This document shows positions 1 through 8,588 of a DNA stretch of 64,000 bases, piece after piece. Position 1 is the stretch's first letter; every line of letters begins with the position of its first letter. The DNA comes from SAR116 cluster bacterium AG-337-N21 (lineage in GTDB: Bacteria; Pseudomonadota; Alphaproteobacteria; Puniceispirillales; Marisalimonadaceae). Location: contig QBZZ01000010.1 of the NCBI GenBank assembly GCA_003282145.1, positions 1-64,000 on the forward strand, in the 5' to 3' direction. The notes beneath the pieces are model-generated. The model saw nothing but the letters and a program-made list of their open reading frames with translations, was not told the origin of the DNA and searched no databases. A program made the position numbers and the translations under genes.

Positions 1-240
1 TGCTTTAGGTAGAATTTTTAATTCAAGCTTTTCTATTTTATTTAAAATTTTTTGTAAAAAAACCTGTTCTTCGGTATTAAGAGTTTTTTCTTGGTCAATA
101 TTAATTGTAGAAGCTAATTCACTCATAACAGTTTCCAACTGTTGATTAACTTCTTTGAAATCAAGAGAAGAGAATTTGTTTTTATTCAATTCTTCTAATT
201 TATTTAAGTTTAGGTCAATTGTGTCTAATTTATCAATCAT
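1..240 (-). CDS. flgN: FlgN-like flagellar chaperone, 3' end beyond the window
   Basis: An open frame of 80 codons runs from an ATG at 240 to the window edge with no stop, so the C-terminus is missing. The visible protein is charged, leucine/lysine/asparagine-rich and predicted mainly helical, without a signal peptide. It lies 15 bases after flgM on the same strand, which is where flgN (export chaperone for the hook-filament junction proteins FlgK and FlgL) usually sits. The assignment rests on position and helical character, because FlgN sequences diverge strongly. No good Shine-Dalgarno is visible before the ATG. It could instead be an unrelated short flagellar protein. Confidence 0.55.
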   Translation of the reverse strand, partial: MIDKLDTIDLNLNKLEELNKNKFSSLDFKEVNQQLETVMSELASTINIDQEKTLNTEEQVFLQKILNKIEKLELKILPKA

Positions 241-255
241 AATAACCAAAGAAAC

Positions 256-552
256 TTAAGATTTCATTTCTCTGTAAGCTTGCATAAGAGCATCAGATAA
301 TTTATCTAAATCAAGAGGATACTTACCAGATGAAATTGCTTCTTTAATCTTCGCAACTTTATCTACATCAATAGGTGCTGACTTAGCCATTTCAGAAACC
401 AATTTTTTAGTATTTTTTATATCAACAACATTTGAAGACATCGCTTTATCAACTTTAGACGATGAGTTTACCAAATCATTCAAAGACTTTTTAGTATCTT
501 TAACCTCATTCTTAGGAAGATTATTTATGATGTTATTTGTTATTTTATCCAT
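256..552 (-). CDS. flgM: FlgM, anti-sigma-28 factor
   Basis: The 98-residue protein has the FlgM layout: a low-complexity, probably disordered N-terminal half and a C-terminal helical segment. The tail contains APIDVDKVAKIKEAI followed by a G-x-Y-x-L-D-x-D-K-L segment, which matches the FlgM pattern that binds sigma-28. In the family it holds FliA inactive until the hook is finished and is then exported; fliA is in this window at 7877-8581. I take the ATG at 552 as start because a GGAG lies nine bases upstream; a GTG at 567 would extend it by five residues but overlaps that GGAG. It follows flgA and precedes the flgN-like gene. Confidence 0.85.
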   Translation of the reverse strand: MDKITNNIINNLPKNEVKDTKKSLNDLVNSSSKVDKAMSSNVVDIKNTKKLVSEMAKSAPIDVDKVAKIKEAISSGKYPLDLDKLSDALMQAYREMKS

Positions 553-598
553 TTTATTTATCTCCACAGTATTTATAACGACAACTGATTTAATTATT

Positions 599-1351
599 TT
601 AGCGAAATACCCTAATTATTTTATCTTTTTTAATATAACCTTTAATTGTTTTCCCGCTTCTTAAATTTTTTACTTTTATCAAATCACCTAAATTTCCAGA
701 ACCTTGAGCTTCTCCAGACACGGTAACTGAGGCATTACCTATATTTGAGACAATTGAAATTACATCTCCGTTGTTAACTTCATATTTCTCATATAAATGT
801 CTAGGATGCAATAATTGTCCCATTTTTAAATTTTTTTTGATTTTTCTTCCAACTAATTCCTTTTTATAAGAGAAAAATGATTTTTGAGAAGAATTAGATA
901 CTTCTACTAATTCTATATCATCCAAACCTATAATAGCATTTTTTTCTAGTGATTGTTTTAATCTTAAAACTTTATACGTTCGATTTTTTTTTATTTTTAC
1001 TAATTTATTTTTATTTAATTTTTCTGGTTTAACTATTGAGTCTTTCGAAGTCTTTTCTTTGGTTTTTTTATTAGGAATTTTTACCCTTATTAATAACTGA
1101 TAACCCTTTTTATCTGAACAATTTACTTTCACTGTTTTGTAATTATTATAAATTTTTTTTATTTCAAGATTATTATTGCAGTCCTTATATACGCTAGAAT
1201 TCGAAAAAACAGGCTTTCCATTTACACCTTCTGAATCAAGCCAATCTGAAACTATTTCTGAAATATCTTTTCCTGTTAAGGCTATTGTTGGTTTGCTCAA
1301 TAAAGTGATTGTCAGAACAGTTAGAAAATATTTAGAAGTTATTTTAAACAT
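599..1351 (-). CDS. flgA: FlgA, P-ring assembly chaperone
   Basis: A 250-residue exported protein with an N-terminal hydrophobic signal (about residues 1-25). The C-terminal half is typical of FlgA, with a SAF-like segment around residues 130-190 and a final module containing GDVISIVSNIGNASVTVSG and GDLIKVKNLRSGKTI. FlgA helps assemble the FlgI P-ring in the periplasm. The start has a G-rich Shine-Dalgarno just upstream, and only three bases separate it from the preceding LysM gene, so co-transcription is likely. The middle (about residues 95-125) is lysine-rich and looks like a linker. Confidence 0.88.
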   Translation of the reverse strand: MFKITSKYFLTVLTITLLSKPTIALTGKDISEIVSDWLDSEGVNGKPVFSNSSVYKDCNNNLEIKKIYNNYKTVKVNCSDKKGYQLLIRVKIPNKKTKEKTSKDSIVKPEKLNKNKLVKIKKNRTYKVLRLKQSLEKNAIIGLDDIELVEVSNSSQKSFFSYKKELVGRKIKKNLKMGQLLHPRHLYEKYEVNNGDVISIVSNIGNASVTVSGEAQGSGNLGDLIKVKNLRSGKTIKGYIKKDKIIRVFR

Positions 1352-1354
1352 TAA

Positions 1355-1795
1355 TTAACCCCCAAAAAAATATATCTGAGATGTAATTGATGAATTGTTT
1401 TTTTCAGTGTTTTCTTTGTTTTTATTTTTTTTAATAATTAAATCTTTGATCTCGTTAATACTTGGAAGATATAGACTTTTTCCTGAATATAAATAATTAG
1501 GATTATTTCTTACAAAAGATTTTTTATTAAAATGAACAATAGCTAAACTCAAAATATTATTATTAAATGATTTTGATCCATAATAATTCAGCATTATATC
1601 ACTTAATGTTTCATTTTTTAATACAACGTGTTTTGCGCTATGATCTAAATCTTTTAAAAATGCATTATTAGAGGTTAAATTGCCTCTTTCAATGTTGCCT
1701 CTGTATTCTAATACTACAAAAGGTTCTGAAAAGGCGACTTTGGAAAAGAAAAAAATAAAGACTAAATAAAAGTAAAAAATTTTATTTTTTTTCAT
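1355..1795 (-). CDS. Secreted LysM/FimV-like protein in the flagellar H-ring operon
   Basis: The 146-residue protein starts with a clear signal peptide (lysines then a phenylalanine-rich hydrophobic stretch, residues 1-24). The middle resembles a LysM or FimV N-terminal fold: a segment starting NETLSDIMLNYYG and ending NPNYLYSGKSLYLPS. Such domains usually bind peptidoglycan. It lies tightly between flgT and flgA (gaps of 4 and 3 bases), which suggests a role at the basal body or peptidoglycan layer. No catalytic domain is visible. The exact function is unknown; the LysM call is by motif reading and is moderate. Confidence 0.6.
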   Translation of the reverse strand: MKKNKIFYFYLVFIFFFSKVAFSEPFVVLEYRGNIERGNLTSNNAFLKDLDHSAKHVVLKNETLSDIMLNYYGSKSFNNNILSLAIVHFNKKSFVRNNPNYLYSGKSLYLPSINEIKDLIIKKNKNKENTEKNNSSITSQIYFFGG

Positions 1796-1799
1796 TCAA

Positions 1800-2960
1800 T
1801 TACTCCACAAATTCTACAATCATATTATCTAAATTACTTAATTTCACATTGTCATTTAAAGGTAATAAAATGCTATAGTTGTCATATATCTTATTGGTAT
1901 GAACTATAACCGAACTATTATTAAGCATTGAATTTTTTATATTAATACCTTTTACCAAACCAATCTGTTTTGGTTTAAGACCTTGTTTTCTTCCTAAATC
2001 AACTATCAAGCTTCCTTCGTTTACTTTTAATTTACCCTCTAATGGACGACAATTTAGATCTTGCAAAAATTTAGTTGCGGCAAGAAGCATATGGTCATGT
2101 ACATTTTGATCAACTAATTGAATATCTGAGGTAGATATATTATTAATAAACTGAAATTTACTTTTATACTGGTATTCAATTGGTAAATCATATGTTTTGG
2201 TAGCTGTTAATTTAATTCCAGGACCTTTAAAAATCTTGAAGGATACTCTTAACAAATAATTAGAAAAACTATTTTGTTTATTACTTTCTGTTAACAACAA
2301 CTCAGGAACAAGACTATAATCACCTGCTTGAATAATGGGTAATCCATTTGTAAGTGCATTATAATCGAAAGACTGATTTGATGTAGATTTGATTATTTGC
2401 TCTAGCGATTTGCTTTTATGATTTATTGCCTTTACATTTGGCAGTCTCGAAATAATATCATAGATTCCACCATACCATATTGGGGTATATCTAGCTAACT
2501 TTGATGGTACATTAGACTCAATGTTATAAGATCCTCTAAATAAAGTAATATTTATTGGTCTATTTTTACAATTATTCTTTGATAATTTTCCACCAACAAC
2601 AGCACTTATTTTAATACTGATAAACTCTTTACTTTGCTTTTCTGACAATATTTTAAAATCTAAAACTCTATTAGTAGCTTTCACAATTGATTGGTCATTG
2701 ATTACTGTATTGGAAGTAATAGCAGAAAATCCATTTATATCTGCTCCGCCTTTCAAAGCAGCTATATATAATGCGTCCTCCAAAGCTCTTTTTCTTGAGG
2801 TTTCAATATCTCCAGAAATTAAAACTGCTCTTCCAGTAGTCTCAACTTGTCTGAAATTTGTGTTATCATCAGCTAATAATGAGCTGTTTAATAAAACTAA
2901 AATACCTATCGATAAATTATATTTTATTAATTTAATAATGTTGAAGGTTCTATTTATCAT
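1800..2960 (-). CDS. flgT: FlgT-like flagellar H-ring protein
   Basis: A 386-residue exported protein with an N-terminal signal (residues about 1-30). Residues 35-120 carry the FlgT N-terminal pattern: a V-x-x-x-G-x-A-x-I-x-x-x-D start, then a helix SRKRALEDALYIAALKGGA, as also found in LPP20-type proteins. The C-terminal 80 residues contain a beta-rich module with VDLGRKQGLKPKQIGLV, similar to the C-terminal domain of FlgT. In Vibrio, FlgT builds the H-ring around the LP-ring. The direct upstream neighbour is an FlgP-like lipoprotein, which supports the call. No strong Shine-Dalgarno is seen before the ATG. Confidence 0.72.
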   Translation of the reverse strand: MINRTFNIIKLIKYNLSIGILVLLNSSLLADDNTNFRQVETTGRAVLISGDIETSRKRALEDALYIAALKGGADINGFSAITSNTVINDQSIVKATNRVLDFKILSEKQSKEFISIKISAVVGGKLSKNNCKNRPINITLFRGSYNIESNVPSKLARYTPIWYGGIYDIISRLPNVKAINHKSKSLEQIIKSTSNQSFDYNALTNGLPIIQAGDYSLVPELLLTESNKQNSFSNYLLRVSFKIFKGPGIKLTATKTYDLPIEYQYKSKFQFINNISTSDIQLVDQNVHDHMLLAATKFLQDLNCRPLEGKLKVNEGSLIVDLGRKQGLKPKQIGLVKGINIKNSMLNNSSVIVHTNKIYDNYSILLPLNDNVKLSNLDNMIVEFVE

Positions 2961-2969
2961 TTTTTTGAA

Positions 2970-3491
2970 TTACGTTCTTCTTGCGTTTCTTAACATCATA
3001 AGCATCATATCTTTATCAATTTCTAAAACGGTCTCATAAGTGTCAACACCTGTTGGATTTATTCGTACTGTTTTTGCTCCTCTTATAATACCTTTAACTA
3101 CAGCCCTAAAAGTGTCATTTTGAACCATTAAATCTATTACAGTAGTATTAGAGTCAACCTGTATACCATGTATTTGTTCAGCTAACTCTCTCATAGCAGC
3201 CATTCTTGCTGACCTAATAGCCATCAATCGTTTTTGCGCATCAGTTCTTCCCGGTTGACTAGATACAACTGCATACCCTACAGCCGATAAAGTAGGAATT
3301 TTTTCAACTGAACTGTCAAAAACTTCTTTTAATGCGACAATGCCATCACTTTCAGAGTTAATTTTTTTTGCACTTAAGCTGTTAGTTGTTGAAAAGTGAG
3401 AATTTGCTAAATTTTGAAGACATCCAGTGCTTAAAAATAATGAACAGATTGTAAAACCTACAAGTATGTTTTTTTGTTTTATTAATGACAT
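2970..3491 (-). CDS. flgP: FlgP-like outer-membrane lipoprotein (LPP20 family)
   Basis: A 173-residue lipoprotein: the signal peptide ends in a lipobox (LSTGC, Cys at about residue 24). The body contains the LPP20/FlgP pattern, with A-V-G-Y-A-V-V followed by a helix QKRLMAIRSARMAAMRELAE and the segment VVKGIIRGAKTV. In Vibrio, FlgP is a component of the H-ring or basal disk at the outer membrane. It is the first gene of the leftward operon flgP-flgT-lysM-flgA-flgM-flgN-like. The ATG has an AGGAG seven bases upstream, and a sigma-54-type promoter lies about 40 bases upstream. Confidence 0.78.
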   Translation of the reverse strand: MSLIKQKNILVGFTICSLFLSTGCLQNLANSHFSTTNSLSAKKINSESDGIVALKEVFDSSVEKIPTLSAVGYAVVSSQPGRTDAQKRLMAIRSARMAAMRELAEQIHGIQVDSNTTVIDLMVQNDTFRAVVKGIIRGAKTVRINPTGVDTYETVLEIDKDMMLMMLRNARRT

Positions 3492-3527
3492 GAAAAACTC
3501 CTAAAAAATAATTATTTGAAATTTCAA

Positions 3528-3544
3528 TGCAGATAACATGCCAA
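3528..3544 (-). promoter_or_regulatory. Sigma-54-type promoter for the flgP operon
   Basis: On the minus strand the sequence reads TTGGCA, six bases, then CTGCA. The invariant GG (-24) and GC (-12) are exactly 12 bases apart, with one mismatch in the -12 box. It sits 37-53 bases upstream of the flgP start. Sigma-54 control of basal-body genes is common in polarly flagellated bacteria. Confidence 0.72.
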
Positions 3545-3612
3545 TCTTAAAATTTTAATGAATACATAATAAGCTAGTAAATATATTTATTTTAAATGAT
3601 TACCTAAAATGA

Positions 3613-3629
3613 TTGGCATTGTTCTTGCT
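3613..3629 (+). promoter_or_regulatory. Sigma-54-type promoter for flhA
   Basis: TTGGCA, six bases, TTGCT: an essentially full match to the -24/-12 consensus with correct GG-to-GC spacing. It lies about 95 bases upstream of the flhA ATG and points right, back-to-back with the flgP promoter. Confidence 0.82.
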
Positions 3630-3722
3630 TTTTTAATAATCAAATATTTTAAAAATTAACAAACAAATTAAGACATTGTTTTTATTGATTTTTTAATAGT
3701 TTATGAATTATTAGGAGATGTC

Positions 3723-5843
3723 ATGAATTTGACAAATACATTAAGCACTCAAATTTTTACACCAAAAAAACTGAAACCATTTGGTTTGCCAATTGCTATA
3801 CTTATGTTAATGGTGATGATGGTGGTACCCTTACCTTCTATATTGCTGGATGTGTTTTTCACTACAAACATATTGTTGTCCTTACTGATATTAATGGTGT
3901 CTATACATACTTTTAGACCACTAGATTTTTCGAGTTTTCCAACTGTTTTACTATTTGCAACCATTTTAAGACTTGGTTTAAATGTTGCTTCAACAAGAAT
4001 TGTCTTAAGTGCAGGTCATACTGGACCTGACGCAGCAGGTAAAGTTATAGAAGCTTTTGGAGAATTTGTTATTGCGGGTAACTATGTTGTAGGTATTTTT
4101 GTATTTGCCATACTTATAATCATAAATTTAGTTGTTATTACAAAAGGTGCTGGAAGGGTTTCTGAAGTTTCAGCTAGATTTACACTTGATGCCATGCCAG
4201 GAAAACAAATGGCTATAGACGCTGACTTGAATGCTGGACTTCTTACTAGTGAAGAAGCAAAACAAAGAAGAGATGATATTGCTAAAGAAGCTGACTTTTA
4301 TGGATCAATGGATGGTGCGTCTAAGTTTGTAAAGGGTGACGCTATTGCTGGAATTTTAATACTTCTAATTAATATCATCGGGGGCTTAATAATAGGTATA
4401 GCGCAACATGACCTACCAGTTTCAACCGCCGCTGAGAATTATATTATTTTATCAGTTGGTGACGGGTTAGTTGCTCAAATTCCATCACTTTTACTCGCGA
4501 TTGCGACAGCGATAATTGTTACTAGAGTTTCAACCAGTCAAGACCTTTCCAAACAAATTGGTTCACAGATAGGCGTCAAGCAAGCTTGGTTACCAAGCGC
4601 ATGCGTACTATTTCTTCTTGGCTTAATACCAGGAATGCCAAATACTTTATTCCTAATAGGTTCTGGTTTAACTTTTTTTGTATGGTGGATCTTAAGAAAA
4701 AATAATGAAGCTCTGGATGATAATGAAAACATTATCCATGAAAATGACGCTGATCCGAAAAAATTAGATAATGACACAGATCAAAACAATATTTCTTTAT
4801 CTGAGATTGCTGATAATTCTGCTATTTCAATGCAATTAGGATATGGACTAATTCAACTTGTAGACGATGAAAATGATGGTCCTTTAATTGCCCGAATTAC
4901 TGGAGTAAGGAAACAAATTTCAAAAGATTTAGGTTTTATTATCCCTCAAGTTAGAATAAGAGACGACTTATCTTTAGAAGCAAATCACTACAGAATAAGA
5001 ATTGGGCAAGAAATTGTTGCCGAAGATAAAATTTTTCCACAACTATTATTAGCTATTCCAGGAGATAATGCCCAAACTAAAATTGAGGGTACCGATGTGA
5101 AAGATCCAAGTTTTAATATGGATGCAACATGGATTGAGGTTCATCAACAGGCAAGAGCTGAAAATTTAGGTTATATGGTTGTAGAACCTGAAGCTGTAAT
5201 AGCTACTCATCTAAACCAAATTTTGTCCAAACAAGCTGCCGAACTACTTGGTCAGGACGATGTTCAAACATTATTGGACAATTTATCACAAACTTCGCCC
5301 CAATTAGTCTCTTCAACTGTACCAAAATTAGTACCATTAAATATTCTTACAACCATTCTTAAAACTTTATTGGCTGAAAAAATGCCCGTAAGTGATCTAA
5401 AGCGTATATTAGAGGTTCTGGCTTCTCAAAATGTTAAAAATATGACCGCAATAGAATTAGCTGAGGCTATTAGACCTTCAATAGCTGGATTATTAATTCA
5501 ACAAGTTGCCCCCTTAAACAGTCCACTTCCAGTAATAACATTTTCAGCAGATCTTGAGCAAATGATAGTCAATGTAGCAAAACAAACAGGCGCAAATGGT
5601 TTAATTCTTGAAGCCAATTTAATACAGAAAATTGTGTCTGCAATAAATAATATTATGGAAAAAATGCAAAGTGAAAATAGAAAAGCAGTCATGATTACAG
5701 CCCCTGTAATTAGAAGAGATTTATCTCATATGCTCAGGCAACATATTCCATCATTGGATGTATTGTCTTTCACAGAATTACCTGACAGTAAAAAAATAGA
5801 AGTAGTAGCCAATATTGGTTCTGAGGAAGAAAGTAAAAATTAA
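3723..5843 (+). CDS. flhA: FlhA, flagellar type III export gate
   Basis: The 706-residue protein has the full FlhA architecture: an N-terminal membrane region with about eight hydrophobic helices (residues 15-330), the conserved FHIPEP-like cytoplasmic loop including SARFTLDAMPGKQMAIDADL, and a long cytosolic domain (from about residue 360) that docks chaperone-substrate complexes. The length is normal for the family. The ATG has TTAGGAG seven bases upstream. It is the first gene of the rightward run flhA-flhF-flhG-fliA and is probably controlled by the sigma-54-type promoter at 3613-3629. Confidence 0.97.
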   Translation: MNLTNTLSTQIFTPKKLKPFGLPIAILMLMVMMVVPLPSILLDVFFTTNILLSLLILMVSIHTFRPLDFSSFPTVLLFATILRLGLNVASTRIVLSAGHTGPDAAGKVIEAFGEFVIAGNYVVGIFVFAILIIINLVVITKGAGRVSEVSARFTLDAMPGKQMAIDADLNAGLLTSEEAKQRRDDIAKEADFYGSMDGASKFVKGDAIAGILILLINIIGGLIIGIAQHDLPVSTAAENYIILSVGDGLVAQIPSLLLAIATAIIVTRVSTSQDLSKQIGSQIGVKQAWLPSACVLFLLGLIPGMPNTLFLIGSGLTFFVWWILRKNNEALDDNENIIHENDADPKKLDNDTDQNNISLSEIADNSAISMQLGYGLIQLVDDENDGPLIARITGVRKQISKDLGFIIPQVRIRDDLSLEANHYRIRIGQEIVAEDKIFPQLLLAIPGDNAQTKIEGTDVKDPSFNMDATWIEVHQQARAENLGYMVVEPEAVIATHLNQILSKQAAELLGQDDVQTLLDNLSQTSPQLVSSTVPKLVPLNILTTILKTLLAEKMPVSDLKRILEVLASQNVKNMTAIELAEAIRPSIAGLLIQQVAPLNSPLPVITFSADLEQMIVNVAKQTGANGLILEANLIQKIVSAINNIMEKMQSENRKAVMITAPVIRRDLSHMLRQHIPSLDVLSFTELPDSKKIEVVANIGSEEESKN

Positions 5844-5869
5844 CTTTTAGTTAGAATATGGAGAAAAAA

Positions 5870-7060
5870 ATGACTCAACACAAAGTAATTTCGGAAGACA
5901 GCTTGTCTGCAATGGATGAAATATCTAAAGTACTCGGGAAAGATGCAGTTATCTTGAAAACTTCGAAGGTTAATGGAAAAATTGAAATATTAGGCTCTAA
6001 TGACATTGAAGATATAGCTTCCTCAAATGCAAAAAAAATCGTCAAACAAAAATCAAATTTTAGTCATTTATTTTCAAATCATAATCTTGAACAGAAGATT
6101 CAAAATAGGAAAGTTAATAACATACTTGATGAAAAAAAACTAAACCAAGACGAACATTTAGAAAATGTAGTTCAAACAAATATTGAAGATTTGAATGCTA
6201 AATATGTTGATGTGAAAACGTTCTCTCAATTTACTACTAAAATAGAAAAACTGTTAAAAAATATGGTTATTTCGGATATCGATGAATTATACCGATCTAA
6301 TAATAAATCACTCACTATTGAGTTATTAAAAAAAGGATTTTCAAAAAACATAATATCTGAATTTCAAGAACAAAATCTTAATAGAGAAGATATTGATGTT
6401 GAATTATTATTTTATCATTATTTAGCAAAAAAATTAGTGCTTCCCTACAAAGACCAAATTGCAGACTCAGAAATTATTTTTATTAATGGCCCAAGTGGTT
6501 CAGGAAAAACAACCTTATGTTCAAAGATCGCTTCATATATTTTAGATAATAAATTTGTAGCTAATGAAAAGGATAAATTATCAATAGTTAATTTTGCACC
6601 AAAATCGTCAAATAAATCAGAACTTGTAAATTTTGGAAGATTATTAAATTTAAATGTATCTTCTATTTCATCTATGGAGGATATTATTAAATTCGTTAAC
6701 ACAAAGCATGATAATAAGAAAATAATAATAGATGTATCTCAAGAGATTATAAATACTTCAGGTTACATACAATATCTAGAAAAACTTACTTTAAATAAAA
6801 AATGTTCTAATTTAATAGCACTTCCCGCAAGCACAAATAAAAATATGATTAAATCTATAATAAGATTTTATAAAGATACTTTTCCTGTGATTGGACTAAC
6901 AAAGTTGGATGAGGCAAATATAAATGCAGAAGAACTATCAATTTTAGGAGAATTAAATTGTAAAATTGGCATTCTATCTGGATCTAGATCGATCATTGGT
7001 TCAATTGCTTTTGCTAAAAGGGAAGTTTTGGCACAATATATGAAAGATATGAGCATATAA
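5870..7060 (+). CDS. flhF: FlhF, SRP-type GTPase for flagellar placement
   Basis: I use the ATG at 5870 (396 residues) because GGAG lies six bases upstream; an ATG at 5858 contains that GGAG. The N-terminus has the FlhF B-domain signature (lysine-rich, GKDAVILKTSKV). Around residue 207 is the P-loop GPSGSGKTTL, and near residue 344 the G4 motif TKLDEA. In the family, FlhF sets the site of polar flagellar assembly with FlhG, the next gene. The expected DTAG-type G3 motif is not present; the equivalent strand reads IIIDVSQE, so GTP hydrolysis may be altered. Confidence 0.88.
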   Translation: MTQHKVISEDSLSAMDEISKVLGKDAVILKTSKVNGKIEILGSNDIEDIASSNAKKIVKQKSNFSHLFSNHNLEQKIQNRKVNNILDEKKLNQDEHLENVVQTNIEDLNAKYVDVKTFSQFTTKIEKLLKNMVISDIDELYRSNNKSLTIELLKKGFSKNIISEFQEQNLNREDIDVELLFYHYLAKKLVLPYKDQIADSEIIFINGPSGSGKTTLCSKIASYILDNKFVANEKDKLSIVNFAPKSSNKSELVNFGRLLNLNVSSISSMEDIIKFVNTKHDNKKIIIDVSQEIINTSGYIQYLEKLTLNKKCSNLIALPASTNKNMIKSIIRFYKDTFPVIGLTKLDEANINAEELSILGELNCKIGILSGSRSIIGSIAFAKREVLAQYMKDMSI

Positions 7061-7072
7061 TAAGGATTAATT

Positions 7073-7852
7073 ATGACTACAACAATTGCAATTGCTTCTG
7101 GAAAAGGTGGTGTAGGTAAAACCACCATAGCTGTTAATCTTTCTTTGGCTCTAACTAAACAAAATAAGAATACGCTACTTCTTGATGCCGACTTGGGAAT
7201 GGCAAATTCTCATATTCTACTCGGAATAAATCCTAAATTCTCATTAGAGGATTTCGTATTAGGGAACAAATCGTTAGATGATGTAATAAAAACTACAAAT
7301 GATAAGCTAAGATTTGTGTCAGGTGGAAGTGCAATAAATCACCTTTTAAATTTAAGTGATTTAGAAAGGCATAAAATAATACAAAATTTTGGCAATGTTA
7401 AAAATAAACCTGAAACTATGATAATTGATGTAGGTGCTGGAGCTGAATCTTCTTCATTAACTTTTATGGCATCTGCAGATAAAGTTATTGTAGTTATTAC
7501 GGCTGAACCCACTAGTTTTATAGATGCTTATGGACTAATCAAAACCGCTTTTTTAGATCATAAAATGGACAATTTTGGCGTAATTGTAAATATGGCTCAT
7601 TCTCAAATACAAGCTAAATTAAATTTTGATAAATTTAGAGCTATTACTCAAAAGTTTTTAGATGTTAATTTAAAATTTATTGGAGGTGTTTCTTCTTCAC
7701 AAAGAATTAAAAACTCAATTATTAGCAGAAAACCGATCATGTCAGGAAATCCAAATAAAAGCCCTGATGTAGAAGCTTTTTTGAACTTAGCTACAAACTT
7801 AAATACTTTGGCAATAAATAAAACTGGAACAATTAAATTTTTTGAAAATTAA
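7073..7852 (+). CDS. flhG: FlhG/FleN, MinD-type ATPase controlling flagellar number
   Basis: A 259-residue ATPase of the ParA/MinD class. The deviant Walker A is KGGVGKTT at residues 11-18, followed by the second motif LLLDADLGMANSHILLG, which is characteristic of FlhG/FleN. Walker B is the MIIDVGAGAE strand. FlhG limits flagellar number, acting with FlhF, encoded 12 bases upstream. The C-terminus is short and lacks an obvious amphipathic membrane-targeting helix, though its last residues are hydrophobic and basic. The start has AAGGA nine bases upstream. Confidence 0.9.
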   Translation: MTTTIAIASGKGGVGKTTIAVNLSLALTKQNKNTLLLDADLGMANSHILLGINPKFSLEDFVLGNKSLDDVIKTTNDKLRFVSGGSAINHLLNLSDLERHKIIQNFGNVKNKPETMIIDVGAGAESSSLTFMASADKVIVVITAEPTSFIDAYGLIKTAFLDHKMDNFGVIVNMAHSQIQAKLNFDKFRAITQKFLDVNLKFIGGVSSSQRIKNSIISRKPIMSGNPNKSPDVEAFLNLATNLNTLAINKTGTIKFFEN

Positions 7853-7876
7853 AATAATTTTATGAAAGTTATTTAA

Positions 7877-8581
7877 ATGAATAGTTATTCTAAAATAATA
7901 AAACCAAATATTAATCAATTAATCAATGAGCATACTAATTTGGTTAAAAAAATTTCATGGCATCTTCATGGACGTGTAAACTCAATAGTTGATATAGAAG
8001 ATATCATTCAAATTGGTATGCTTGGATTAATTTCCGCTGCACAAAATTATGTTCCTCAAAAGGATGCTTCTTTTGCTTCTTATGCAAGTATTAGAGTGAA
8101 AGGAGAAATTTTAGACTATTTAAGAAAGAGTTCTAATTTAGATAGAACAACAATTGCAATAAAGAAAAACTCTGAAAAAGCAATAAACAATTTACGAAAT
8201 AAATTAGGCCGTGAACCATTTCATAATGAAGTAGCGAATGAACTTGGTATATCTACAGAAAAATATTTTGAATGGTCTCATGCATTTGAGGCTAGCATAA
8301 TAAAAAGTTTAGATGATTCATATGATGATTATTCAAATTGGTTTGTTACTAATGAACTAAACCCAGAAGAACAAATTAATGACGTAGAACTAAGAAATAA
8401 TTTGAAAGAAGTTCTAAAAACACTTCAAGGTAAAGAAGCACTTATTATACAGTTATATTTTGTTGAAGAATTAAACATTTATGAAATTGCTGAAGTAATG
8501 GAGGTATCTACAGGAAGAGTTTCACAAATTAAAACTTCGGCTATAAAAAGAATAAGAGAAAATTTACAAAAAGAAAATTAA
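7877..8581 (+). CDS. fliA: FliA, sigma-28 RNA polymerase sigma factor
   Basis: A 234-residue sigma-70-family protein. Region 2 is seen as DIEDIIQIGMLGLISAA plus a segment ending ASYASIRVKGEILDYLR, the FliA form of the core- and -10-binding region. Region 3 follows (LGREPFHNEVANELGIS), then region 4 with the helix-turn-helix LNIYEIAEVMEVSTGRVSQI. It directs late flagellar genes and is held by FlgM, whose gene is in this window. It follows flhG by 24 bases, the standard flhF-flhG-fliA order. Confidence 0.95.
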   Translation: MNSYSKIIKPNINQLINEHTNLVKKISWHLHGRVNSIVDIEDIIQIGMLGLISAAQNYVPQKDASFASYASIRVKGEILDYLRKSSNLDRTTIAIKKNSEKAINNLRNKLGREPFHNEVANELGISTEKYFEWSHAFEASIIKSLDDSYDDYSNWFVTNELNPEEQINDVELRNNLKEVLKTLQGKEALIIQLYFVEELNIYEIAEVMEVSTGRVSQIKTSAIKRIRENLQKEN

Positions 8582-8588
8582 ATCTATA

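Noticed and set aside
1176-1358. Plus-strand ORF over flgA.
   Set aside because: Antisense shadow of a well-supported gene; no Shine-Dalgarno and no family features.
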